Counted from the first letter of the stretch, positions 27,822 through 38,437 are shown. The stretch is DNA of 64,000 nt from Bombiscardovia apis (GCF_033095945.1 NZ_AP026800.1:1550001-1614000), one strand, 5' to 3'. Notes: generated from the letters alone by a model not told the origin. Translations and numbers: made by a program.

Positions 27822-28538
27822 GACGGTTCGACGGCCCTGTATTACAACCAGTCTGAGGTCGACCAGCTAAGCCCTCAAGGCATCATCGACGCCACTCTTA
27901 AGGGCGTTGGCCAGCTCACCGTGCCCGGTTGGGAACCGGAGCGGCTGGCCCACCTACCCGAACTGATGGAAGCATACAAGAGCATTGGGCACGAGGAAAT
28001 GTATGCCAACTACAAGTACTTCCTCGACGCAGTCATCCCCACCTGCGAGCGCTACGATGTGAAGCTGGCCGTGCATCCAGACGACCCCGCTTTCGACCTC
28101 TTTGGCTGGCCGCGTGTGGTCTCCAGTAAGGAAGGTATTCAGCGGGTCTTGGACCTCAACCCATCGCCCTATAACGGCCTGTGCCTGTGCTTGGGCTCCT
28201 TCTCCTCGCGCCGGGGCAACGACCCAGTCGCCGCGGTCAAGACCTTCATGGACCGCATTCACTTTAGTCATGTGCGCAACATTCGCTTTACTGACGAGGC
28301 CGGCTCCTTCTACGAGGTGGGCCACCGGGCGAGCGAGGGCGATGTGGATACCATCGGCATTATGAAGGCTTACGCTGAAGCCGATTACCAGGGATATATT
28401 CGCCCCGACCACGGCCGTCACTTGTGGAGCGAGAACACCGAAGCTGGCCGCCCACGCCCCGGCTACGGCCTCTACGATCGCGCTCTAGGAATCCAGTACC
28501 TGCTGGGCTGCTGGGATTCTTTCCGCTACACCAAGTAA
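27822..28538 (+). pseudogene. uxuA: Mannonate dehydratase, N-terminally truncated remnant
   Basis: The reading frame encodes the C-terminal two-thirds of UxuA (D-mannonate to 2-keto-3-deoxygluconate, hexuronate catabolism). Recognisable homology starts at DGSTALYYNQ and continues through KLAVHPDDPAFDLFGWPR, LCLCLGSF, HFSHVRNIRF, GDVDTIGIMKAYAE and RPDHGRHLWS. About the first 115 residues, including part of the TIM barrel, are missing. The only in-frame start (GTG at 27921) removes more. No ribosome-binding sequence or promoter is apparent, and no other hexuronate gene lies nearby. Likely non-functional. Confidence 0.85.
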
Positions 28539-28576
28539 GGAGTCATATAGATAGATTTTTCTTCAACACATAGCAC

Positions 28577-28614
28577 AAGGGCCCTCCCGCTCAATACTTT
28601 GCGGGAGGGCCCTT
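28577..28614. terminator. Strong hairpin between uxuA remnant and murB
   Basis: A perfect 14-bp G/C-rich stem (AAGGGCCCTCCCGC and its complement) with a 10-base loop lies between convergent uxuA remnant and murB. It can terminate murB transcription. Confidence 0.8.
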
Positions 28615-28644
28615 ACGTATTGCTATACGCAAGAATGGCAAGCA

Positions 28645-29910
28645 CTAACGATCAAGTTGCAAACCGACGAGCACCGGCTCGGGGATGAGGCTGAGACCAA
28701 ATGCTGCTTCGACACCAGAGCGGATGGCAAACGCCAAATCTGCAAGTTCTTGGGAACTGGCCGATCCGCGATTGGTCAGAGCTAACGTATGGACTGTAGA
28801 GAGGCCCGCCTGAGCCTTAGGTAGTGCGAAGGACTTGTGGAAGCCGGCATGGTCAATCAACCAAGCAGCAGACGTCTTGACTCTTGCCGGATCTGCTTGC
28901 TGCCCGGCGCTGATTACCGGGAAACGCGGGGCTTCGGCCGGCAAAGAGACAGCCTGCTCTTCGGAAATGACAGGATTCATAAAGAACGAGCCACAAGAAT
29001 GGCGGTTTGCAATCAAGTCCTGCCCCTGAGGACTATCCACTCCCCCAGCCTGGTCGACAGCTGCTTGCAGAGAGTCGATGGCTGCCTGAGCATTGTCGCG
29101 CTGCCTACTGCCCCGCATCCAAGGATTGAGATAGCGGTACGGGTCTTCTAGCATGCCTTTTTGAGCACGAATGCTGAGCACTGCCTGGCGAATCTGCTCG
29201 GTAGGCATCTGATCGCCAACTTCAACGCCCAGAGCGCGCGCCAGCTGGTCGAAGTCTACCCTGCTAGCCCTGGAATGGCGCAGGGCAAAAGTGACCGAGA
29301 GGACCACGAAACGCGGAGTTGGGAAGAAGCTTTCAGCAGGCTGACCGGGAGCCTCATACATGGAAGACTTCAGGGCCGAGCTGCGGTAGCCAAAAGCCAA
29401 GTCTTGGGCGCTGAGCTCTTGCGTGGTTTTGCGCTCGCGATCCCACACCTCAACCGACTGCACGGATTGGGCCACCTCTTGTCCGTAAGCACCGATATTT
29501 TGCACGACGGACGCACCAACCGTACCTGGAATGCCCGATAAGCCCTCTATACCGGCCAAACCCATGCGGACGCAATAATCCACCAAGTCATCCCAGTTGG
29601 TGCCCGCTGTGGCTCCTACGTGGACGCTACGGTCTTGCCCTTCAACGGGCGCTGCCTCGTCGAGCACGTACATTTCGTGGCGGGCATCGCGCACAACTAG
29701 GCCCGGAAAGGGATCATCGCTTACTAGGAGGTTGGATCCGCCACCGATTACGCATAGGGGTTGACCTTGTGCATCGGCTCCCTCTACTGCTTCAATGAGA
29801 CCTACCCGGTCTTTGGGGCAAGCAAAGGCTGCGATTGAACCGCCCACGCCTATTGTGGTGATATCTGCAAATGTGGGCCTAGCTGGAGAGGCTGGCGAAG
29901 AATCAAGCAT
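28645..29910 (-). CDS. murB: UDP-N-acetylenolpyruvoylglucosamine reductase
   Basis: FAD enzyme of peptidoglycan precursor synthesis (UDP-MurNAc formation), 421 residues. FAD-binding motifs GGGSNLLVSD and GLAGIEGLSGIPGTVGASVVQN are present. The catalytic serine lies in HSCGSFFMNP and the C-terminal glutamate region in ALTNRGSASSQELADLAFAI. It is longer than E. coli MurB (342) because of insertions around residues 170-200 and 270-300, common in actinobacteria. It follows rpmG in the same direction, a bifidobacterial arrangement. Confidence 0.94.
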   Translation of the reverse strand: MLDSSPASPARPTFADITTIGVGGSIAAFACPKDRVGLIEAVEGADAQGQPLCVIGGGSNLLVSDDPFPGLVVRDARHEMYVLDEAAPVEGQDRSVHVGATAGTNWDDLVDYCVRMGLAGIEGLSGIPGTVGASVVQNIGAYGQEVAQSVQSVEVWDRERKTTQELSAQDLAFGYRSSALKSSMYEAPGQPAESFFPTPRFVVLSVTFALRHSRASRVDFDQLARALGVEVGDQMPTEQIRQAVLSIRAQKGMLEDPYRYLNPWMRGSRQRDNAQAAIDSLQAAVDQAGGVDSPQGQDLIANRHSCGSFFMNPVISEEQAVSLPAEAPRFPVISAGQQADPARVKTSAAWLIDHAGFHKSFALPKAQAGLSTVHTLALTNRGSASSQELADLAFAIRSGVEAAFGLSLIPEPVLVGLQLDR

Positions 29911-29978
29911 GTGTCTAGTTTAGCGTCGGGCCTAGGCATAAGCACTACTGGCGAGCCAATACGAAAAGGGCTGAAATA

Positions 29979-30010
29979 CAAAAAAAGGCCCGACTATGAA
30001 GTCGGGCCTT
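29979..30010 (-). terminator. Terminator after rpmG
   Basis: AAGGCCCGAC (29985-29994) pairs perfectly with GTCGGGCCTT (30001-30010), with a T-run on the minus strand. It separates rpmG from murB. Confidence 0.85.
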
Positions 30011-30028
30011 GAAACAACTAAGACGCAC

Positions 30029-30196
30029 TCAGCGAGTCTCGCGATGCAAGGTGTGCTTGCCGCAGCGAGAGCAGAACTTCTTCAGCTCGAGGCGGTCAGG
30101 AGTGTTACGACGGTTCTTAGTCGTAATATAATTACGCTCCTTGCATACGGTGCACGCCAGCGTAATGCCAGGACGAATATCTGCGGCTTTTGCCAT
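30029..30196 (-). CDS. rpmG: 50S ribosomal protein L33
   Basis: 55 residues, [19 protein letters not shown], then [20 protein letters not shown] and [16 protein letters not shown]. Two CxxC pairs (CTVC, CSRC) mark the zinc-binding C+ form. Ribosome-binding sequence AGAGGTGAACC precedes the ATG. It is directly downstream of the tRNA Met-Thr-Tyr cluster, a common actinobacterial arrangement. Confidence 0.96.
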   Translation of the reverse strand: MAKAADIRPGITLACTVCKERNYITTKNRRNTPDRLELKKFCSRCGKHTLHRETR

Positions 30197-30241
30197 GGTT
30201 CACCTCTGTAGTCTTTCTTCACAGGCTTATGCCTGCGATCG

Positions 30242-30315
30242 TAGCGAGGAAGAGACTCGAACTCTTGACCTTACGATTATGAGTCGTACGCTCTAGCCAG
30301 CTGAGCTACCCCGCC
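30242..30315 (-). tRNA. tRNA-Met (anticodon CAT, elongator)
   Basis: 74-nt gene; acceptor GGCGGGG pairs with the 3' CCTCGCT side through two G-U pairs, discriminator A. D-arm AGCTCAGCTGGCTAGAGC, anticodon loop CTCATAA, T-loop GTTCGAGTC. The paired first base argues against the initiator. A lysidine-modified tRNA-Ile cannot be excluded, but the body resembles elongator Met. Confidence 0.9.
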
Positions 30316-30319
30316 AGAG

Positions 30320-30391
30320 AGCCTCGGGTGAGAATCGGACTCACGACCTCTTCCTTACCAAGGAAGTGCTCTGCCACTGAGCTACCGAGGC
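30320..30391 (-). tRNA. tRNA-Thr (anticodon GGT)
   Basis: 72-nt cloverleaf with acceptor GCCTCGG/CCGAGGC, anticodon stem CTTCC/GGAAG around TTGGTAA (GGT) and T-loop GTCCGATTC. Second of three clustered tRNAs. Confidence 0.95.
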
Positions 30392-30392
30392 G

Positions 30393-30474
30393 TGGCGGAT
30401 AGTGGATTCGAACCACTGAAGCACGAAGCGGCTGATTTACAGTCAGCTCCCTTTGACCACTTGGGAAATCCGCC
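30393..30474 (-). tRNA. tRNA-Tyr (anticodon GTA)
   Basis: 82-nt gene with acceptor GGCGGAT/ATCCGCC, discriminator A, anticodon stem CTGA/TCAG around CTGTAAA (GTA), and a long variable arm as expected for bacterial tyrosine tRNA. First of the cluster in transcription order. Confidence 0.95.
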
Positions 30475-30607
30475 ATGTCGTGTGCAGCCTAAGCTCCGCA
30501 CGGCAACTTGCTTATCTTGCCACCTTTTTTTCTTTTTCGCAAGTCGACCTCAAGCCGTGTCGCGATAATCGGCTCAGGGCTGACTCGAAGATGGCAAAAA
30601 ACTAAGT

Positions 30608-31606
<999 letters not shown>

Positions 31607-31702
31607 TTATTCTCCTTCGTTACTTTCCTAAAGCTTCATACACTGTACGCTGCCCACCTTGAAAAAGCGGGCAGCACTTCTCACAACTACCGAATTCGTG
31701 GC

Positions 31703-33895
31703 CTACAGCATGCAAGAAACACAATCCTTGACTTCTGTACCTTCGAGCGCCTGCTGGCGAATACGGATGTAGTACAAGGTCTTAATACCCTTGCGCCAAG
31801 CGTAAATCTGGGCCTTGTTGACCTCGCGAGTGGTCGTGGTGTCAGGGAAGAAGAGCGTGAGCGAGAGACCTTGGTCCACATGCTGGGTGGCTTCGGCGTA
31901 GGTGTCGATAATCTTCTTCCAGCCGATTTCGTAAGCATCCTCGTAGTAGGCCAAGTTCTCGTTAGTCATGAAGGGTGCCGGATAGTAGACACGGCCAATC
32001 TTGCCTTCCTTACGAATCTCGACCTTGGCAGGAATGGGCAGAATCGAACTCGTGGAATGGTTAATGTAAGAGATTGAACCTGTAGGAGGAATGGCCTGAA
32101 GGTTCTGGTTGTAGATGCCGTCTTTGATGATGGCAGCTTGGAGTTCCTTCCAGTCTTCAACACTGGGGATCTCAATACCATACTTAGCAAAGATGGAGCG
32201 CACCTTGTCAGTCCTAGGCTCTAGCGAGCGGCTACCGTCTGTGTACTTATCGAAGTAGTTGCCCTGGCCTGGCTCCTTGGCGTAGTCAGACTTGGCGAAA
32301 GTTGAGAAAGCATGACCGCGCTCTTGGGCAATCTGGTTGGAAGCCCGGTAAGCGTGGTAGGCCACGGTCATGAAGTAGATATCAGTGAAGTCCAAGCCCT
32401 CTTCTGAACCGTAGTGGATGCCCTCGCGAGCCAAGAAGCCGTGGAGGTTCATCTGGCCCAAACCAATGGCGTGCCCCTCGTCGTTGCCGCGCTTAATCGA
32501 GGGCACGGCCTCAATATCGGTATGGTCAGATACGGAAGTGAGAGCACGAATAGCGGTCTCAACCGTGTCTGCCAGGCCCCCATCGATGGCCTTAGCAATG
32601 TTGAGTGAACCCAAATTGCAGGAAATATCGCGGCCCACGTGCGCGTAGTTCAAGTTCTCGTCGTAAGTAGAGGGTTCCTGCACCTGAAGAATCTCTGAGC
32701 ACAGGTTACTCATAGTAATACGGCCGTCGATAGGATTGGCCTTGTTGACCGTGTCCTCGAAGAGGATGTAGGGATAGCCGGATTCGAACTGAATCTCAGC
32801 CAAGGTCATGAAGAAGTCGCGAGCATCGATGTATTTCTTATGGATACGATTATCTTTAACCATCTCGTCATAGTGCTCAGAGATGGAGATGTCTGCGAAA
32901 GGCTTCCCATAGACGCGCTCAACGTCGTAGGGAGAGAAAAGGGCCATCGGTGCCTTCTGCTTAGCCAGTTCGAAGGTAATATCGGGAACCACGACACCCA
33001 AGGCCAGTGACTTAATACGAATCTTCTCGTCGGCGTTCTCGCGCTTGGTGTCGAGGAAGCGCATAATGTCGGGATGGTGGGCGTTCAAATAGACCGCGCC
33101 GGCTCCCTGTCGGGCACCCAGCTGGTTGGCATAGGAGAAGGAATCCTCCAAAAGCTTCATAACCGGCACCACGCCCGAAGACTGGTTTTCGATGTGCTTG
33201 ATGGGGGCACCCAGTTCGCGCAGGTTAGTTAGCAGCAGAGCCACGCCACCGCCGCGCTTGGAGAGTTGGAGGGCAGCATTGATGCCGCGGGAGATGGACT
33301 CCATGTTGTCTTCAATGCGCACCAGGAAGCAGGAGACGGGCTCGCCGCGCTGGGCCTTACCCAAGTTCAGGAAGGTGGGAGTTGCGGGCTGGAAGCGGCC
33401 GGAGATGATCTCGTCGGCATACTTAACAGCAGCGTCTTCATCGCCATCGGCCAGTTCGAGAGCCACGGCTACTGAGCGCTGGGGGAAGTCTTCCAAGTAC
33501 TGCTTGCCATCGAAGGACTTAAGGGCATACGAAGTATAGAACTTGAAAGCGCCGAGGAAGGTCTCGAACTCGAAACCGGAATTGGCAGCGCGCTCATAGA
33601 TGCTATCCAAGAACTCAGGGGTGTACTTGTCGAAAACGCTCTTGTTATAGTACAGATTCTCGGTCAGGAAGGACAAACGCTCCGTAGTGGAGGTAAAAGT
33701 CTTAGTATTGGGTGCTACATGCCCTTGAATGTACTGGCGCTCAGCTTCCTCGTCCTTGTCGAACTGAATCTGCCCATCCTTATCATAGAGATTGAGCATG
33801 GCGTTCAATGCATGAAAATCGTGGGCAGGATCATAGCTTTCCCCTGCGCTTGCTGTGCGATCTAAAGCCAAGGACGTGTCTTCCTGTACTGCCAT
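31703..33895 (-). CDS. nrdE: Ribonucleotide reductase class Ib, alpha subunit
   Basis: 730 residues, catalytic subunit. Active-site regions include [60 protein letters not shown] and [17 protein letters not shown]. The C-terminal redox pair CVSC sits three residues from the end and the gene ends in TAG. Class Ib enzymes lack the N-terminal ATP cone, matching this length. It lies about 100 bp after nrdI. Confidence 0.97.
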   Translation of the reverse strand: MAVQEDTSLALDRTASAGESYDPAHDFHALNAMLNLYDKDGQIQFDKDEEAERQYIQGHVAPNTKTFTSTTERLSFLTENLYYNKSVFDKYTPEFLDSIYERAANSGFEFETFLGAFKFYTSYALKSFDGKQYLEDFPQRSVAVALELADGDEDAAVKYADEIISGRFQPATPTFLNLGKAQRGEPVSCFLVRIEDNMESISRGINAALQLSKRGGGVALLLTNLRELGAPIKHIENQSSGVVPVMKLLEDSFSYANQLGARQGAGAVYLNAHHPDIMRFLDTKRENADEKIRIKSLALGVVVPDITFELAKQKAPMALFSPYDVERVYGKPFADISISEHYDEMVKDNRIHKKYIDARDFFMTLAEIQFESGYPYILFEDTVNKANPIDGRITMSNLCSEILQVQEPSTYDENLNYAHVGRDISCNLGSLNIAKAIDGGLADTVETAIRALTSVSDHTDIEAVPSIKRGNDEGHAIGLGQMNLHGFLAREGIHYGSEEGLDFTDIYFMTVAYHAYRASNQIAQERGHAFSTFAKSDYAKEPGQGNYFDKYTDGSRSLEPRTDKVRSIFAKYGIEIPSVEDWKELQAAIIKDGIYNQNLQAIPPTGSISYINHSTSSILPIPAKVEIRKEGKIGRVYYPAPFMTNENLAYYEDAYEIGWKKIIDTYAEATQHVDQGLSLTLFFPDTTTTREVNKAQIYAWRKGIKTLYYIRIRQQALEGTEVKDCVSCML

Positions 33896-33999
33896 CTGGC
33901 ATCCTTTCGTGGGTTGTAACCCCTGTTATAACATTCATGAAATCTTGTGTACGAACTAGGACGCAGCGATCGTCGTAACTGAATGAGCGCTGCAAAGTC

Positions 34000-34494
34000 T
34001 TATTCAGGATGATTGCGGAAAAATTCCAGCACTCCCTGCTTCACTTTGCGCTCGTCCTCCGTAGTGCCCATCAACTCAAAATAGTAAAGGAAGGGTACCT
34101 TGCATTTTTGGGCAATAATATCGCCGGCCATGCAGAAGGCTTCGCCAAAATTAGTATTGCCTGAGGCAATGACCCCGCGGATACCTGCTCGGTTGTCAGG
34201 ATCGTTCAAAAAACGCTTAATCTGGGGCAACACAGCCTTACGCGCCGAACCACCACCATAAGTCGGCACAACTATAATATAAGGCTCGTGAACCTTGAGC
34301 GGGGCTTCGTGGGGCTTGACCGGGATGCGGAACACATCGATGCCCTCATCTTGCAATCGGCAATTAGAGATGAAACGAGCCGTGTTCTCAGACTGTGAGG
34401 AAAAATAGACCACTGCGCCAACGCGCTCCCCCACTGCCGCATACTCAGGCGTGCTGGCCACCTGTGTCCCCTGCTCTGGCACTGCTTGCTCCAT
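34000..34494 (-). CDS. nrdI: NrdI flavodoxin-like activator of class Ib RNR
   Basis: 164 residues from the ATG at 34494, which has GGGAGG five bases upstream. Supplies oxidant for assembling the Mn2-tyrosyl cofactor of NrdF. FMN-binding signature [29 protein letters not shown] and [18 protein letters not shown] are conserved. First gene of nrdI-nrdE-nrdF. The usual nrdH glutaredoxin gene is not between here and groES. Confidence 0.93.
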   Translation of the reverse strand: MEQAVPEQGTQVASTPEYAAVGERVGAVVYFSSQSENTARFISNCRLQDEGIDVFRIPVKPHEAPLKVHEPYIIVVPTYGGGSARKAVLPQIKRFLNDPDNRAGIRGVIASGNTNFGEAFCMAGDIIAQKCKVPFLYYFELMGTTEDERKVKQGVLEFFRNHPE

Positions 34495-34564
34495 CAAAAC
34501 CTCCCGTAGGCACATCGTTGAGATGTTTGCCCACGCTGTAGGCTTTCTCAAGCAGGGGCAGGAA

Positions 34565-34612
34565 CCACTATATCTAGTAACCTCGATAATTGCGATAGGC
34601 ATATATAGTGTT
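34565..34612 (-). promoter_or_regulatory. Tandem NrdR-like boxes upstream of nrdI
   Basis: Two 16-bp A/T-rich sites, ccACTATATCTAGTaa (34565-34580) and aggcATATATAGTGtt (34597-34612), resemble the NrdR box consensus ACACWATATATWGTGT. They start 32 bp apart, about three helical turns, as NrdR pairs usually do. They lie 70-120 bp before nrdI, so ATP/dATP-dependent repression by NrdR is expected (inference). Confidence 0.7.
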
Positions 34613-34678
34613 TCTTGTGCACAATATCACAGTAGCCTTCATGGGGGTCTCCAGCCCTACTCCCCAGCCAAAATACAG

Positions 34679-34714
34679 CAAGGCTCTTGAACACAGTTAT
34701 GCTCAAGAGCCTTG
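34679..34714 (-). terminator. Terminator after groES
   Basis: CAAGGCTCTTGA pairs perfectly with TCAAGAGCCTTG across a 12-base loop, about 20 bp beyond the groES stop. Confidence 0.8.
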
Positions 34715-34736
34715 ACAAATATCGAAAGTGAGAGTC

Positions 34737-35030
34737 TTACTTCAAGATAGCCAGCACGTCGCGTGCAGAAACAATCAAGTAATCCTCACCCTCATAGTTG
34801 ACCTCGGTGCCGCCATACTTGGAGTAGAGCACCTTGTCACCTACGGTGACATCTACAGGAATCAGCCCGCCCTTGTCGTCGCGGCGACCAGGACCAACAG
34901 CAAGGACTTCACCCTGCTGAGGCTTCTCCTTGGCAGAATCCGGAATGACTAGACCAGACGCGGTCTTGGTCTCAGCCGGAGCCTGCTTAATGACAATCTT
35001 GTCTTCCAACGGTGTGAGTGAGATCGACAC
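34737..35030 (-). CDS. groES: Co-chaperonin GroES
   Basis: 97 residues. Mobile loop region [20 protein letters not shown], then GKVLAVGPG-type sequence ([16 protein letters not shown]) and [20 protein letters not shown], all canonical. It caps the GroEL chamber. groEL is not adjacent, as in other bifidobacteria where the two genes are unlinked. Controlled by the CIRCE element at 35149. Confidence 0.97.
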   Translation of the reverse strand: MSISLTPLEDKIVIKQAPAETKTASGLVIPDSAKEKPQQGEVLAVGPGRRDDKGGLIPVDVTVGDKVLYSKYGGTEVNYEGEDYLIVSARDVLAILK

Positions 35031-35148
35031 TGTGGACCCCCTCTTTCTATGAGTACGCTCAATAATTACCCGCGCCAGAAGTCAAGTGAGAGGCTGACGA
35101 ACACCCACTACAACATCCCTTTGCGCTAGTTATTATGGTAGCGCTAAA

Positions 35149-35175
35149 TTAGCACTCTGCCAACTTGAGTGCTAA
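35149..35175. promoter_or_regulatory. CIRCE operator (HrcA binding site)
   Basis: TTAGCACTC-N9-GAGTGCTAA, a perfect match to the CIRCE consensus. On the minus strand a TTGGCA hexamer inside it and TACCAT 17 bp later form a plausible sigma-A promoter for groES, so HrcA would block transcription directly; heat or folding stress would release it. Confidence 0.95.
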
Positions 35176-35234
35176 CGCTATGAGTGAACGCGATTCTGTA
35201 CGAAGTTGAGAACTTAGCCGCAGCGAATCGTAGC

Positions 35235-36410
35235 TTACGAATTACTGCGGCGGGCCAAAATGGCTTCCACGCCAACCTTGCCCAAGGAGTCATCACTCAC
35301 CTCGGGAGCATCAACATCTGCCTGCACTTCCCTACGATGAAAGTCTTCTGGCTTGCTGTTGGGGTTATTCTTACGCGAAGAGCGCACCGACGAATCCGAC
35401 TCTTGAGCCTGCGTCTCTCGCTTCGGCTGAGCTTGCAACTTAGGTACGGCTTGGGCTACCTGCTTCGTTGATTTGATCTCCAAGCTCAGAGGCTCATTCT
35501 GTCGTAAGACTTGGCCGTCGCGCGACTGGCCCATAGAGAAGGAAAGTAGAGTATGCGCCTGAGCTGCAGTGAGCACAGGTTCGCGATTACTTTCGCTACT
35601 GGCAGCAGCCTTAACCTGCTTGGCCGCATCAACCTTATGAGCCGGCTGATCTACCTGTGATTCTGGTTGGGAAGCAGCGGCCGAAGCTTGTGAGGAAACG
35701 TGTTGTATAGCCTCGCGCACTGCATGCTCGGCAATACGATCTTCCTGCGCAGCCGACATCTGCTGAGCTGAACGAACAGCCAGAGCCTTCTCTTGCATCT
35801 TACGAGCCAATATAATAGCCGCACGAATATCTTCCTGGCTTAAGGCCGCAGTGGTCTGATCGCTTTCCTTGGCTTGCACCGGGCGAGCTGCGACTGGGGC
35901 AGCCGCGCGCGAGCGCAAGAGCTGGCGGTTCTGTCGAGCAGCTAAACGCTCTTCCCACTGCCGAGCTTGAGCAGAAGCGTGAGCACCAGAGACCAACACC
36001 ACCCCAAGTAGAGCCAGCGGAATAAGGCAATAGAGCAGGCTGAAGGTTACAGTAACCGCCAGTACGCCAACGACGAGCGTGATGAGCAGCAAGGAAAGCG
36101 CTAAGATTTGACGCCGACGAACAGCAGAGCGACGCATTTGCCGCACACGCTTAATGCGCTCCTCTTCCTGGCGCGCCTTGCTGCCATCCTGCTGTGGCTG
36201 CATAACCAACCCTTTCACCCTATGCGGCTCAACATCGCCAAACCGCTTCGCGTCGCTCTCATCAACTAGATGGAGCGAAGCAGACATACGGTCCTGCTGG
36301 TGTTGAGAGGCGTGTTTCATACCTCTCATCGTTCGCCCCGGCAACCAGCCGAGCACGAGAATCGCCGCAATCAGCAGCAGAAGCAAGCTGGACAACGACT
36401 CATAAACCAT
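35235..36410 (-). CDS. Membrane protein of unknown function with Ala/Gln-rich cytoplasmic tail
   Basis: 391 residues. One hydrophobic helix at residues 5-25 (SLLLLLIAAILVLGWLPG), then a basic cytoplasmic segment (RIKRVRQMRRSAVRRR), then two adjacent helices around residues 100-145 (LALSLLLITLVVGVLAVTV; YCLIPLALLGVVLVSG). A long, disordered, Ala/Gln/Ser-rich tail follows. No domain recognised; the arrangement resembles bifidobacterial envelope proteins of unknown role. It lies upstream of the groES promoter region on the same strand. Confidence 0.7.
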   Translation of the reverse strand: MVYESLSSLLLLLIAAILVLGWLPGRTMRGMKHASQHQQDRMSASLHLVDESDAKRFGDVEPHRVKGLVMQPQQDGSKARQEEERIKRVRQMRRSAVRRRQILALSLLLITLVVGVLAVTVTFSLLYCLIPLALLGVVLVSGAHASAQARQWEERLAARQNRQLLRSRAAAPVAARPVQAKESDQTTAALSQEDIRAAIILARKMQEKALAVRSAQQMSAAQEDRIAEHAVREAIQHVSSQASAAASQPESQVDQPAHKVDAAKQVKAAASSESNREPVLTAAQAHTLLSFSMGQSRDGQVLRQNEPLSLEIKSTKQVAQAVPKLQAQPKRETQAQESDSSVRSSRKNNPNSKPEDFHRREVQADVDAPEVSDDSLGKVGVEAILARRSNS

Positions 36411-36444
36411 ACTTCCCTACGATAGATGACGGTATGGTCCAATC

Positions 36445-37146
36445 TCAAGTGATTCTAGGCGTGTCGCGATTTTTTTCTAGAAATTCTTTCAGGACACCCT
36501 CTTGACACTCGTTTGCAAGCAGGCTAAAACTCAGATGATCGCGCCACTGCCCACCAATAAACATATAGCCTCGCTTGATACCCTCTTGGTTCATACCCAA
36601 CTTTTGCGCCACCCTTAACGAGCGCTGATTGCTGGGCAACACATCTATCTCTATTCGGTGCAAACGCGGACCCGATGGATCAAAAAACGCCCAATCTGCC
36701 AGTAAGGCCACCGCAAGTGGCGCAAATCCGTGTCCCACGTGGTCTTTATCAACCCAATAACCCACCGTGGCTGTGCGCATTGCCCCGTAACAAATAGCTC
36801 CCAAAGAAATCTGGCCTACAATAGCGGTTTGAAATTCCATAACAAACACGGCTGAGGAACCAGCAGTTTCGTTGCGGCGCAAGCTCGCTACCCACTCGTT
36901 GAAGGTTAGAGGACTCCCGCCCAAAGGGTCTCCAGATTCCCAAGGGGCCAGCCACTCCTTATTGCCCCAGCGCACCGCATTCCACTCATCGGCGTCGTCC
37001 AATTCGACGGGGCGCAGGCCAAAATCGCCGTATCCAACAGGTACTGACAGTCGCCGTGGCATCGTCAGACTTGGACTGGCAGGGTCAGTAGTGCGCGGGT
37101 GAGTGAAGGCATCAAGTAAGCTGTGAAGGACTGGCATAGTTCTCAT
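36445..37146 (-). CDS. GNAT family acetyltransferase (RimJ-like)
   Basis: 233 residues. The GNAT fold is visible: LRPVELDDADEWNAVR (beta1), the acetyl-CoA region VGYWVDKDHVGHGFAPLAVAL and IEIDVLPSNQRSLRVAQKLGMNQEGI. This pattern matches RimJ/RimL N-terminal acetyltransferases that modify ribosomal or other proteins. Start uncertain: either of two ATGs three codons apart, neither with a strong ribosome-binding sequence. Confidence 0.82.
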   Translation of the reverse strand: MRTMPVLHSLLDAFTHPRTTDPASPSLTMPRRLSVPVGYGDFGLRPVELDDADEWNAVRWGNKEWLAPWESGDPLGGSPLTFNEWVASLRRNETAGSSAVFVMEFQTAIVGQISLGAICYGAMRTATVGYWVDKDHVGHGFAPLAVALLADWAFFDPSGPRLHRIEIDVLPSNQRSLRVAQKLGMNQEGIKRGYMFIGGQWRDHLSFSLLANECQEGVLKEFLEKNRDTPRIT

Positions 37147-37280
37147 TGTAGGACTCTACTCAGCAGCCGAGGGCAATATTCATTGCTTCTAGCAGCAAAT
37201 ACTGGCCTTTAGGTCTAGCTGGGGGCTAGGATATGTGATATTACGAATAGCTTAGTGTGAACTTTTGGAGGGATAGAACG

Positions 37281-37493
37281 GTGCCTACCTACCATTACCG
37301 TTGCAAAAACTGCGGATATGACTTTACGAAAGAGCAGTCTTTTAGTGATGACCCCATTACGGTGTGCCCCGAATGCGGCCAAGAGCAGGTGCGCAAAGTC
37401 TACTCGGCTGTGCCCATTGAGTTTAAGGGCCACGGTTTTTACCGCACGGACGGCGCTTCCTCGTCAAGTTCCAGCTCCTCATCAGACAAGTAA
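37281..37493 (+). CDS. FmdB-type zinc ribbon protein
   Basis: 70 residues from a GTG at 37281, preceded by GGAGGG. Zinc-ribbon CKNCGYDF and CPECGQ supply four cysteines; the N-terminus PTYHYRCKNCGYDF is the FmdB/YfkB-type signature, and the C-terminus is a poly-Ser tail. Possibly a small regulatory or nucleic-acid-binding protein; the family has no firmly established function. The earlier in-frame TTG/ATG at 37257 overlaps the ribosome-binding sequence. Confidence 0.85.
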   Translation: MPTYHYRCKNCGYDFTKEQSFSDDPITVCPECGQEQVRKVYSAVPIEFKGHGFYRTDGASSSSSSSSSDK

Positions 37494-37612
37494 AGGCAGC
37501 TAGTAGTGCGGGCCTCGCAGGAGTTTTCCTTGATATAGCAGACCTGAGCCACATTCGACCACATTGGTCATGACCGCTTGGACAGTGCGCTTGTTGAGAG
37601 CACACTGGAGTC

Positions 37613-38317
37613 ATGACCAATATTTTTTTCAACACTCCTCACTCACCATTGAGCCATACGCTCGCAGGGCGGCGCCGTAAGGCCTCTCTTAAACGCATCG
37701 TTGCGGCAGTATGCGCCGGATTGTCCCTGTTCTGCGTTCTTCAAATTTTGACGGGCAGTCAAGCCCAAGACCGAATACTGGTGGCTAATCGAAACATTGC
37801 TAGGGGAGCGCGTATAGAAGCCTCGGCTCTCAAAGAGATACAAGTGCCCGCCAGCCTAGCAAACTCCGCCACACTCACCAGCCGAGAAGATGCCCTAGGT
37901 CAGGTCGCCTTGGTCCAGATTGCAGCAGGCCAGCCCCTCATAAGCTCCTGTCTAAGCCGAGCGCCCAGCCTGCCCACGGGATACACCACCGTGCGTCTAC
38001 TCCTAGCTTCTGCCCCAGAATCCTTAACTCCGGGCCAGTCAGTACAACTTATTGCTTCGGTGCCTTGCTCCTCTCACCAAAATACGGCCGCTGCCGAAGC
38101 TCAGGAAACCCCATCAAGTGACCACTGCCTAATAACGAGCAAGGCACTTACGATGGAGCTACCTAAGAGACAAGAGCGTAATGCGTCTCAAAGCGAATCA
38201 ATCATGGGTCCGGAACACAGCCCGACTATTACCTTTGCGCTCCCGCCCGAAGACGCTATGAAAGCGCTACGGTTGCCCCAAGAAGCGGCCGTTATTGCTG
38301 TGGATAGCGGTAAGTGA
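37613..38317 (+). CDS. SAF-domain protein (CpaB-like)
   Basis: 234 residues. A basic N-terminus and one transmembrane segment (about 28-48, IVAAVCAGLSLFCVLQIL) are followed by a SAF domain: RILVANRNIARGARIEASAL, then VPASLANSATLTSREDALGQVA and QPLISSCLS. SAF domains with this layout occur in CpaB of Flp/Tad pili and in orphan actinobacterial proteins; no pilus genes are nearby, so an orphan periplasm-facing role is more likely. It precedes mscL on the same strand. Confidence 0.75.
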   Translation: MTNIFFNTPHSPLSHTLAGRRRKASLKRIVAAVCAGLSLFCVLQILTGSQAQDRILVANRNIARGARIEASALKEIQVPASLANSATLTSREDALGQVALVQIAAGQPLISSCLSRAPSLPTGYTTVRLLLASAPESLTPGQSVQLIASVPCSSHQNTAAAEAQETPSSDHCLITSKALTMELPKRQERNASQSESIMGPEHSPTITFALPPEDAMKALRLPQEAAVIAVDSGK

Positions 38318-38437
38318 AGCGTTCAGCTATACGCGCAGAGCGTGGAGCTACAAGGCGCGGGGTCAGCGGGAGCGCCCATAATAGTAAAAGGGGACAAGCC
38401 TTCCAATGAGGAAAGCAACCGTCGAGATGGAGGCAAC

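Noticed and set aside
30242..30474. tRNA cluster as a phage or island attachment site
   Set aside because: No integrase, no repeat of a tRNA 3' end and only housekeeping genes around it.
34451..34690. Plus-strand 79-codon frame between nrdI and groES
   Set aside because: It runs across the nrdI start and the NrdR-like boxes, and its product has no glutaredoxin CxxC, so it is not nrdH.
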